Part shown: one piece after another, positions 34,353-46,300 of the stretch | Numbering within the stretch: position 1 is the stretch's first letter | Layout of the letters: the number at the start of each line of letters is the position of its first letter | DNA from: Bombyx mori | Taxonomy: Eukaryota > Arthropoda > Insecta > Lepidoptera > Bombycidae | Reading direction: 5' to 3' | Length of the DNA: 64,000 bases | Assembly: GCF_030269925.1 (NCBI RefSeq) | Contig: NC_085121.1 | Location: forward strand, 11,673,501 to 11,737,500 | The notes under the pieces: generated by a model | What the model was told of the DNA's origin: nothing | What the model saw: only the letters and a program-made list of their open reading frames with translations | The model's database searches: none | Position numbers and translations under genes: made by a program

Positions 34353-37300
34353 CTAGTAAACATATCGACGCTTGAAAGGCAAACGTGACCAATACCTGCT
34401 TTATAGATAAATGATAGGCAATAACCATATTCGATGCGAAAAAAATAAATATTCTAGGTCTATTAAAATAATTTCAAACCAACAGCTAGATTCGTCGAAA
34501 TAGATTTTTTTCAGGTATTTCAACTTTAAATTAGTCTACTATAAAGTTCATTGTCGCTTAGTCACGTTTGCCTTTCAAGCGTCGATATATAAAATATATA
34601 CGTACTCGGAAAACAATTATCGAAAAAGTCAATGCAAAAGAATTTCGACCGGTAACCGTACCTACATACATTTTCTTTTAACACAGAAAAATAGGTTACG
34701 TGATCTAAAATACGTCCCCTACTTACCGCTTTGTTTTTTTTTAAGTATCAGTCAGTAACCAATTATTGAATTAAATACCGTCAAACAATGAAAAACATTT
34801 TAAAAGGAGAGGTTTTGTAATTTTTGGCGTTATAGCAAAACAAACGTTTGTTATTAAGTATGTATGTACATTGATGCCTATTCTCTAGGGGTTTCTGTCA
34901 TAGTACCATTAACGTACTGTAGATGGCAAGTGAGTAGTTTCAATATATGTATGTATATATATAAAATTAATTGTGTGGATGTGGGAATTATTCTCTTCCG
35001 TGAACTTTATAACTTCATTACATGAACATTCATTCTTTATAATTTCATTCACAGATTCATCTCGCTGCACACTGTACGCTGTCTCCACTCACGACTAGGT
35101 AAGCTATAGGTACATCGCATTTTCCTTAAAAGTACATACAAGTTACATAAGTCGTCGTGGCCTAACGGATAAGACGTCCAGTGCATTCGTGTTGAGCGAT
35201 ACACAGGTGTTCGAATCCCGCAGGCGGGTACCAATTTTTCTAATGAAATACGTACTCAACGTATGTTCACGATTGATTTCGACGGTGAAGGCATAACATC
35301 GTGTAATAAAAATGAAACCCGCAAAATTATAATTTGCGTAATTACTCGTGGTAGGACCTCTTGTGAGTCCGCGCGGGCGGGTACCACCACCCTGCCTATT
35401 TCTGCCGTGAAGCAGTAATGCGTTTCGGTTTGAAGGGTGGGGCAGCCGTTGTAACTATACTTGAGACCTTAGAACTTATATCTCAAGGTGGGTGGCGCAT
35501 TTACGTTGTGGATGTCTATGGGCTCCAGTAACTACTTGACACCAGGTGGGCTATGAGCTCGTCCACCCATCTAAGAAAAAAAAATCATAGACAAATATAG
35601 TATCTATCGTATATCTTATATTAACTTATATTTTCCCGAGTATCGAAGATGTTCTCGCGTTTAAGTTCTACAATAAGTCAACAGCGAAAAACAAGTTGTA
35701 TCGGTACACAAATCTGTTCGTTTGCAGCGACACAGTAAATTTCGATCGCTCTATATTTAATGTCGTAATTCGCTTATTGAAATGCAGCACGTCTGGATCG
35801 CGTTTGCACATCTCAATAACAACGTGTTCAGACGGGGAACCGTTTTGAAATTCAAATGTAACGTAAACATTGAATGTTATCCGCACATCTGTCGATGTGA
35901 TAAACGATGGGGTTACGACAATACGAAAATTTACATGATAATTTTGTGTGCTTTATATTAAACGAGGAGTCGCTTACCTTGTTCAGGTATTTCGTCGACC
36001 AGCTGAAAATTAAATAATTTTCTTAATTTTCAAAACGTTCGAGTAAAAAAAAAATTCGCTACGGTAAGTAGACAGCAGCTCTTGCATCTCTTTGGTAAGT
36101 AGTTGATTTGTTAGTTTGGTTTTAGCTAATGGAAATAATTATATACGAGGACAGTAATTTTGATGAAGAACAGCGCTCTTTCATACATATAGATAATGCT
36201 GGGCTAATCTTCAGCAAAATCGAGTACCCGCTGGCCCCGCTCCGCCGCCGCACGGCACAGCTAGGCTACATGGGAGGTGTACGCATCGCGGGCTCGCGCA
36301 GCCGGGGCGCCAAACTCTTCCGGAAGGCGGAGGCGCCGCGTGTACCCGCTGGCCACGCTCCGCCGCCGCACGGCACAGCTAGGCTACATGGGAGGTGTAC
36401 GCATCGCGGGCTCGCGCAGCCGGGGCGCCAGACTCTTCCGGAAGGCGGAGGCGCCGCGTGTACCCGCTGGCCACGCTCCGCCGCCGCACGGCACAGCTAG
36501 GCTACATGGGAGGTGTACGCACCGCGGGCTCGCGCAGCCGGGGCGCCAGACTCTTCCGGAAGGCGGAGGCGCCGCGTGTACCCGCTGGCCACGCTCCGCC
36601 GCCGCACGGCACAGCTAGGCTACATGGGAGGTGTACGCACCGCGGGCTCGCGCAGCCGGGGCGCCAGACTCTTCCGGAAGGCGGAGGCGCCGCGTGTACC
36701 CGCTGGCCACGCTCCGCCGCCGCACGGCACAGCTAGGCTACATGGGAGGTGTACGCACCGCGGGCTCGCGCAGCCGGGGCGCCAGACTCTTCCGGAAGGC
36801 GGAGGCGCCGCGTGTACCCGCTGGCCACGCTCCGCCGCCGCACGGCACAGCTAGGCTACATGGGAGGTGTACGCACCGCGGGCTCGCGCAGCCGGGGCGC
36901 CAGACTCGTCCGGAAGGCGGAGAGGCGCCGCGTGTACCCGCTGGCCACACTCACGCCGCTGCGCGAGGACTCCGAGGAGCTGGACAGCACAGAACCTACA
37001 CAGAGATACACAAACCGCACTCAACCTTATCCAAACTCAATTCTGACCGCAGTATCCATTATGAATCCCTTTACCTTCTATTTCCAGACGTGACTCTTTA
37101 GCGACGGACGTTGGTTCCGATATGATTCTGTAAATGTATTTATTTTAGTTTCATTGAAATTTCAACTACAATGTGAAATCATTTTTGGTGAATATGCTAC
37201 ATGCTACATAGACACGGTCTTGAATTCGGTCTACTGGCTTTTATAATGAATATATTAATTAATGCAGTTTAAAAGTATTGACAAATTTATTTTTCCATGA

Positions 37301-40300
37301 AAGCTTAAGATCCGTAACTCGACGAAAACAAAAAAAAAACAACACTAAAAAGAAAAGAAGATAGATAAACGTCTATGAGCGTTTTAGCCCGCGAGAGAAT
37401 GAAATAGAATACTTCTGAAAGTTTCACTTATACAATTTCGTTCTACATTTTAGAGGAAGATTCTCTTAATTATATATCTCACTTGAATATACACAGGAAT
37501 AGCTATTTTTACTTACTACCAGTAACTAAATTATAATCGGTTACAGAAACCGTATCAGTCGTGACAATTTATCATTTGCAGTTCCATTCTTATAGCTCGT
37601 ATAATAGCCGGCAAACTTCTTGAGCATTTGTTGACGTAGTGGGGGTAAGTTTGCGCATGGTACACTCACGTGCAAAAACATTATTTACTCTGCGTCATAA
37701 TGCAATTAAATAATTACAATCAACATATGTATTTATTTATATATTTATGAGAACATCAACAAAAAATATAGGTTAATAATTGTAATAATTTAATCTTGGG
37801 GTAAAATAGATATTCCTTCTATTAAGTCAAAACTAAAGCTGTTGCCAGGTCTTGGTTCAGTTGAAGCGAAGCTGGTATTTGTAATTTTTTTTTTTCCTTA
37901 TCATAATCTTGACCATCATCATCACTGTTTTTATCACCCGAGTTGCTATCATCGTGATGAGTCGACATAGGGATCATCGGTGTACTTTACAACTCGGTCG
38001 TATCGGTCTACTTTTTTGTCTATAATTAATTATTTTTTGAAGATATTCGATTCGTAGTAATCGAATGTAACTTTTTTCAATTACCAGCTTCCGATTATTT
38101 TCTGTTTTTTCCATCTGAAGCCTAGCTCTTTCATAATTCGTCGTAAACTTCATACCGAGCCATTAAAATTTATATCTTCTTTAAATTTTTCGAAGCCTTT
38201 CTACGGTACGGAGTTTAGCTGCTTGTTATGTAGTTATTATGATTACATCTTTTTATTACAGATTGAACGAAACTATCCATTCCGGTAACTTTCTTCTTCC
38301 CTGATCTTTTCTTACTCAGAGTCCGAAACACGGCGAGCAAGTCAGAGCCTTTAGCTTCGTTAATAATGCACCTAACAGTACTCACGGATGTTTTTGTTGC
38401 TTCCGAAGTCTGTTTTACGTTTTCCATATCATTCTTCCCCTGTTTTATAATGAAGCAATATACGTCGTACACAATTTTTCTACCCTTTCTTTTGAATACT
38501 ACACCAGTTTGTCGCGGCATAGTGTATTTTTTATAAAAAATCAACAAACACTCAACAAATAGCAATGGCAACAAAGTCAACAAGCAATTATAACAAATAA
38601 CTTAACGATTAATAACGATAGACTTTTCACTGTACGCAAGCGTACTTTTGGGAGCAAGCGGAACGAGGGCACGGTGCGGGGCGCAAGGTTCGACTGATCT
38701 ACCAATAACGCGCTCGATACGATTTCCCCTGCCGTCGCGCCTCACCCTCACCATCAAAGTGATCTAAAATTCGGTTCTGCGCAGTCAAGGTCATTTGCTC
38801 AAGAAGTTTGCCGGTTACTATAACTCATGATTGCTATGCGGAAATGTTGGACGACGTTGTTGTGTATAACACGCCCTTCCATTGTTAAAGTCCCCGGCAC
38901 GTAACTTGGCAAAAGTCGCTAGATGCGCAGAAGTTGTTTTTTAGGTCTCAAGCGGGGCGCGGGGAAAGACGTAGCACTGTTTCGAGCGCGCGATTGGTGA
39001 GTCAATCGATCCTCCCCTCCCGCACACGTTCCGTTCGCTCCCGGTTACACATGCGCCTACTAAAGTTGTAGGAACCCTTTGTTTATATTAAGTTTTTGTT
39101 ACGAGTGTTATTGTTTTACGTTTGTTTGAAATGCCAGGACCAAATACCAATGACCATATAGTCGATTCAGTCACTGAGCGTTTTATTATTTCCGCCAGTG
39201 ACGACAGCGACTCTTCGTTATGTCGACGATGGGAGCCAACTCCTTCCACCAGCTCAGGTGCTACCATAAATTTAATTCAAGTGGTAGCTCTATTAGAAAA
39301 TGATAGTGACGACGGCGACAAATAATTTTTAATATTAAGTATATTTTTTAATATAAACTTCTTAACTTTTAATTGTATTTTATTTATAACACCTAGTACA
39401 CTTCACGAATTCCTCTCTTTTCTTTAACTTTCTTCTAAACACACAGGTTTAAAAATAAATTATGGCAAATAAAAAATTTAATAAAATAAAATTAAATTAT
39501 ATGCGGGCAATAAAATTTACCATTTTTTTGTTGCAATGTGCACTATGCGCGACATTACCCCCACTACACCAAAACCTTGCCAACTTACGTGCCGCTTACT
39601 ATACTACTTTACCGTTACGCAGTTATCGCCGTTAGTTCTCGTTTGAGAAAGCATCTTAAGCATGTATTAATTTAAAAAAAAAAAGGTATTTAGTTGGTGC
39701 CCGCAACAAGTTTTGGTACCTTAGTTTGGTACCTTTTTTTAAGGATTGAAGGATTAATGGTGGCCCGAAGGCCTTTCCAGTTTCACCAGGACTGGTGGAC
39801 GAGCAAAGGCTCAGCCAGGAGGGGTGGGATTTGCTAACAGCTGCTTGAGCGCCTCCGAAGGAGACCTAACAACTCAAGAGCAGCTGCTTCGCGAATGAAC
39901 CTACTACCGGATCGGAATCGCGACCCACTGGGAAGATCCGGCGAGAAACTCAGCGAGCTGATTATATGGGTTAGGTTGCACGGCGAACTCTTTGTCGAGT
40001 TCGACGAGTACGGTTACCGGGGTCCCTAAGCCTGCTCCTAGTGTTAGAGCTGAAGGCGTCTAATGCAAAGGTTATTGGATCTGATGGATCCGCAAGGACG
40101 TGATTAGTAAGGACGTGTAATCTCAGGTCGGCATAGGTGAGCAGTACCTGTCTATGGCCCGCCGGAGTCTCGCGGGCGTGATGGCCGCGTGCAGCAGCGG
40201 TCGCAGGCCAGCGGCGAGGCGGGCGCGGGCGGGGGGCCGAGCGGCCGCGCCCGCCGCCGCCTGCACCACGCGCACGCACGTCTCGGTGCACTCGCGGGTC

Positions 40301-43300
40301 CACACCGACATCTGCGCGGTAAGCAATCCTTTACAGACTTTTACAAATACCCACCAAAATTTCCTAAGGAAATACGAATCAAAAAAGATTTCCGTGTAAG
40401 TGAATACTTTTTTTTTATTGCTTAGATGGATGGACGAGCTCACATTCCACCCAGTGTTAAGTGGTTACTGGAGCCCATAGACATCTACAACCTAAATGCG
40501 CCACTCGCCCTGAGATATTAATTCTAAGTCTCAAATATAGTTGCAACGGCTGCCCCACCCTTCAAACCGGAACGCATTACTGCTTCTTAAGTGCTTAAGA
40601 GATCCTACCACCAGTAATTACGCAAATTATAACTTTGCGGGTTTAATATTTATTACATGATGTTAGTCCTTCACCGTAGAAGTCAATCGCGAATATTCGT
40701 TGAGTGCGTATTTCATTACAAAAATTGGTACCACCCACCTGCGGGATTAGAACACCGGTGTATTGCTCAACACGAATGCACCTGACGTCTTATCTTTTAG
40801 GCCACGACAACTTCTAAAACTGTTAATCATAACTATTATGTGCCTGGGTATGTGTGTGTGATGAGGTCAGTGTACGCAATGAGAACTGGAGAGCACCTGG
40901 AAGACGCGCCAGTCCGTCTCGTTGTCGATCAGTTTCCGCGCGCGGTTCGCGTTCTGTCTGACGACCTCGCGGGCGGTCTGCAGACGGTCCTGCTGGCGGC
41001 GCATGCGCTCTCTGCCTATCTCTAAATCTTGCTCAACCTCATTCCTGTCCGGAGATTACGGTAATTAGTTGTCCTTACTGACCGAGTTATCTTCGCTTAA
41101 ACTAAAAAAAAAATGAAATTTGATGCTTTTTATATTATAAGCGTCCATTGAAGAAAGATTTTTTTAAATTTTCACCTTGGTGAGGTAAAATAAGGGTTAA
41201 ACGTTTATGTAAAACTCGTTCATTTTGAATCGGTATTTTAGGGTCAAAATGTTTATATCACCAATAAGATAAATTTGAAGGTAGCATAAAATTCAATATA
41301 AAACTTCACGCACTTAAATACAACAATTGACAATAATACTGGCCGGTATAAAGCGTTTGGTGATATGACGTAGGTGTTATACGATGTGGAGTTGCCTTTA
41401 GTCGGGTGCGAGTACTTGCCTGCTCGATACAAATTTTTTTTTTTTCCTACCTGAGCTGGTAGCCTAGAGAGGCTATTCCAGCGGAACCTTAACTAGTAGG
41501 TGAGCTCACGGGGCTCAAACCTGACGACGATGCTAACACGAACTCTAGCAAGAGTCGTGCTTCGCAGAATCTACCACCGGATCGGAAACTCGACCCACTG
41601 AGAAGATCCGGCGAGAAACTCAGTGGGCTGTGTCTGAGAGTTAATTTACTCGTCGAGCCCTTCGTCGCAAGCGACGGGTTCGACGAGAACGGTGACCGGT
41701 GCTTGAAGTACCTAGAAGCACCGTTAGTGGATCGGGAAGACACAATATTGTACGAATCATGTATCTTACAGGGCACGCGCGCATTCACATCAGCACTTTT
41801 ACATCGCCTTACTCAAATCGTAGTATAAAGCGCCAGTACACGTTCAGCACTCATATACAGCGGTACTCACCACATCAACATAGATAGATAGAATTAGTTA
41901 CTTGTTAGCGAAGTATATAATAAACGGATATTCTTTGACTGTCAGTGATTTCTTCCTATCTAAATCTCAAGTTGTGTACGCCCCAATCAGCAGCGCATAC
42001 AAATATTAAGAAAAATTCAGTTATTTTAAAACACTGAATTCCATTTGAATTTTAAACTCTTCTTTTATAAAAGTTTATAATAAAGAGTATTTTTTTTTTT
42101 ACTTTTCTCCGATAAAGTTAAAGCTCATTTTTAATTGTATAGTTATGTTTTTTCAATACGTACAGCAACCCGTGTTATGGAACAAACACAAACCTTGAAT
42201 TTTAAAATAATAAAAAAAATTCAAGGAGACATTATGTTTATTAGGCTGTTGTTGTGGTGACAATAGAACTAATCATTCAATACATTATTCATTTATTTGC
42301 AAGTTAAAGGGGTAACTTTGAAATTCGAATAAGACGAATCAAGAAAATATGTTTCTTTCCTACCTACAAGCTCATGTGAATTTAATTTTTTTTTCTTCAA
42401 TATTGAGGCCGAGATTACAGTCTTCGATTTTTGAGGTTAACTTGGTGATATGAATTCCAGCACATTCTAAACGCAACCGACTCGTTTAAGTTATAAAGGC
42501 AAAACCTTGATTTAATCTGAATCAAGCTATACCCGTCTTTTGAAAAGTAAAGACGGGATTGATATCGATTCGCAGCCCACACAAACATGGCAACTGGACT
42601 GACAAGTGCGGCGTCACGTCCTGGGATTGCTTTTATTTGCTCTTAATTTAATCATTCCATTCTCTTCAGAGCGGTTACGGTAATCTTTGATCAAAATTTC
42701 GTCATTCGTCAGTTCATTCAGTCGTTCGTTCGTAAATTCCGAATGAATGAGTGAACGTTTTCTACTTTCTTCACGTTAAGCAGCTAGTTGTTTGCTGTAC
42801 CGGTTCGTTTGAGAAATAAACGATATATGTAACATATGAGTGTATTAAATTATTTAACTATAAAATCCTCACAGTTTATTATTAAGCTTGTTGTACTTGT
42901 CGATGAGCGCCGTCAGCTGCGCGCCGCTCTCGGCGGTGCTCGGCTCGAGGTCCGCGATTCTCGCATTCAAAGACTTTAGTTCGTCCCGCATTTCATAGTA
43001 TTTCTTCGACAGATCATTCAGTTCCTCAATTTCTGGGGCTGTAATAAAAAAATATTTTTTTACTTTGTTGAGCAAAAAGTCTTGGGTCTGTCTGTCTTTG
43101 TAGTGGTGTCTTGTGAGCCCGCACGGGTAATTACCACCGCTCTGCCTACTTCTGTCGTGAAGCAGGAATGTGTTTCGTTTGAAGGGTGGGGCAGCTGTTT
43201 TACTGTGAGATTTAGAGCTCATGTCTCAATGTTAGTTCGTGGATTTACGTTGTTGAGGTCTGTCACTTATCTAAGCAATTTTTTTTTTATTAAAAGTCGT

Positions 43301-46300
43301 AGCACGGTGTCTCCTCAGGCAATATACACGAACATACAAACATAGTTACGTGTTTGGTTTCGTAAACAAATACTAGTGTCGTTATACGTAGGAGTGTGCG
43401 TGTACCGTCGCTGTCGAGCGGTGAAAGATGGCGCATGAAGTGCGCATGCGCGGCGTGCAGCAGCGGCAGCGCGGCCTCCAGCGCGGCAACGTCCCGCTCG
43501 CGGCGCCGCACGTCCGCGTCCAGCGCCGCGCCGCGCTCCCGCAGCTCCGCGCGAGCCGCCGCCATCTGGGGCCGACAGTTTTTTTCCCTACCTATGCTGA
43601 TAGCCTTGAGAGGCTATTTCAGCGTAACCTTAACTAGTAGGTGAGCTCACGGGGCTCAAACTTGACGACGTTACTAACACGAACCCTAGCAAGAGCCGTG
43701 CTTCGCAGAATCTACCACCGGATCGGAAACGCAACCCATTGAGAAGATCCGGCGAGAAACTCAGTGGGCTGTGTCTGTGGGCTAATTTACTCGCTTGCGA
43801 CGGGTTCGACGAAAACGATCGGGACGACGTTAGTGGATCGGGAGGATCCGAAATAACGTGTTTTGTACGACGTCGACTGCTTTCCATTCTGTCCACAGGA
43901 TCGGTTATGGGCCGACAGTGACCAGTGTGCTTAGTACGGATTTTTTAACGTTCTCGTTAGCGTAAAAGTTAACTCGAATTTGTATACAGTTTGAAGAGTA
44001 CCTCTAGTGGCAAATGTAGGCGAACGTTCTGCTATGGGAATTTACTCTGAGGTCGTTTTAAAAAAGGAAACTTTTAGGATAAGATTGTTGCGATGCACCG
44101 GTGTTCGAATCCCGTAGGCGGGTACCAATTTTTCGAATGAAATACGTACTTAACAAATGTTCACGATTGACTTCCACGGTGAAGGAATAACATCGTGTAA
44201 TAAAAATCAAACCCGCAAAACTATAATTTGCGTAATTACTGGTGGTAGGACCTATTGTGAGTCCGCACGGGTAGGTACCACCGCCCTGCCTATTTCTGCC
44301 GTGAAGCAGTAATGCGTTTCGGTTTGAAGGGTGGGGTAGCCGTTGTAATTATACTGAGACCTTAGAACTTATATCTCAAGGTGGGTGGCGCATTTACGTT
44401 GTAGATGTCTATGGGCTCCAGTAACCACTTAACACCAGGTGGGCTGTGAGCTCGTCCACCCATCTAAGCAAAAAAAAAAAAAAAATATTTTATTTGATTT
44501 ATACAATATAGATGATATATGTCACTCTCAGAGCAACCCCGCTAGCCGCACCCGTACTCTAAGACAGTTCACTGACTGTTCTCCGGTCTCCTCTAAAGTC
44601 TCTACCTCGAACCGTCTAGTCAGCGGTTCGAGGGTATCCGCATTTTAGGGTTCAGTACAGAGATATAATAGTACAACTCCATGCAAATTTGAATGAACTT
44701 TTACGCTATCGATAACGTTAAAAAACTCGCATTAAGCACGCAGGACCTTCTATACTTAATTCGAAATACCCTCGACTTTGACGCTGACGACACCGACTGA
44801 AGCCGATTGTTAGTATGACACTAAGCAGCAGGTAAGGTAGGCAGCGGCTTGGCTCTGCCCCTGGCATTGCTGACGTCCATGAGCGACGGTGACCACTTAC
44901 CATCAGGTGGGCCGTATCATCGTCTGCCTGCAAAGGCAATAAAAAAAATAAAAAAAAAATTAAGCAAGAAGTCGAACATAGCAATTCGTGCTATTTGCTC
45001 GTAAAACAACGAAATCTATTTTGTGGCCTTCTTGATTTACACCAATAAGGAAATACGGATTGATTTTGTTCGGAATAGATAGCGTGCGTGTTCTTATGTG
45101 ATAGATTCTTAAATCCACTTAATTAAGTGTTAAAACGGTGTAATGTTTTATGGTATTATAAAATATGCATTGAAAATTTTTTTTCGGTGCTTTTGATGAA
45201 ACAACTGATATATTTTTTTATACTGATGAAAAATCAGATCAAGTGAAAGAGTCTACGGTGATACAGTCGCGTTCAAAGATGTCATAACGACGTCATATTC
45301 ATGATTCATATTCATAACCTCAACTAACATTTTTATTGTTTTGATTGATCGAAGTTGTACTGTGATAAAACCCACAATATTCCAAAAAAAAAAAAACGAA
45401 GACAATCCGATACGAATAGAGAAGAATTCTTATATACAATTAAAGTGTGGACGGACTTGGTTAGTAACATAATATATTACAAGATGTGCCACTACTAAAA
45501 CCTACCGGCTTTAATCATTGTCAAGAAAAAAAAGTAGCATTTTTATTACAGAATGTGAAGCCATCGCCAATTCGACTCAGGATTACCTTAATCTTAAAGA
45601 ACGTGACCGAGAGCTGCTCGCCGGACTCGTCTTTACCGAGCGAACCGATAAATATGTCGTATCTGAAACAAAGACATGTGCTCATGATGATCATTCCGAT
45701 GCCAGAACAACATCGGTACATTAACCCTTTTAGTGATGGACTTATTTTCTCTTATTTGGCATAAATACCTAAATATTAAAAAAAAACACTTTATAAAAAA
45801 AATTTAACTTAAAAAGAATGCAAAAATCGATGCTAAATTGACAGCAAAATAATTTTAAATGGTTATTTATAAATGTTATCACCTTATTAAAAAGGTTATA
45901 CGTGCGCGCATTAAGACACGTCCGTACGATTCGATACCTAATACCTACAATCAAACTGCGCAATAGTCGATATTCCGGCTCTCCGCACTTTATAAGCATT
46001 AACGGCGTTGATCTATCGACGGTTCGCGCTCAAAGGGTTAAGGGTCCAGTTTATAGAGTTTATGGTAGAAAGGCGACGAGCGAACTTGTGTGATTTTAGT
46101 GCTGCTTCACTTGGAATTATGGTGGCTTATTAACCATTTGCCATAACATTTGAAAGTACACAAATATGGGAAAACAAAATAAAGTCGCTCGCTGGATATG
46201 GCTTTTTGGTTCCTCTAAAACCTCCAACGTAATTTTAGTCCACTCTCACAATTTTACTGGGACATCCATACATCTCATCCCATCTCCTCACTTAAATCTG

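Noticed and set aside
36129..37101. Overlapping plus-strand ORFs of 113-156 codons across the GC-rich array
   Set aside because: They arise because a 118-bp unit (3n+1) rotates the frame and three units restore it. The minus strand carries the splice-consistent CCDC39 microexon, and the plus frame is its antisense.
39971..40303. Arg/Pro-rich minus-strand ORF near exon 20
   Set aside because: It is a shifted frame across CCDC39 exon 20 and a LINE-B fragment; the coiled-coil frame explains the exon.
45486..45764. Plus-strand ORF of 92 codons
   Set aside because: It is antisense to CCDC39 exon 16, whose splice sites and homology are clear.
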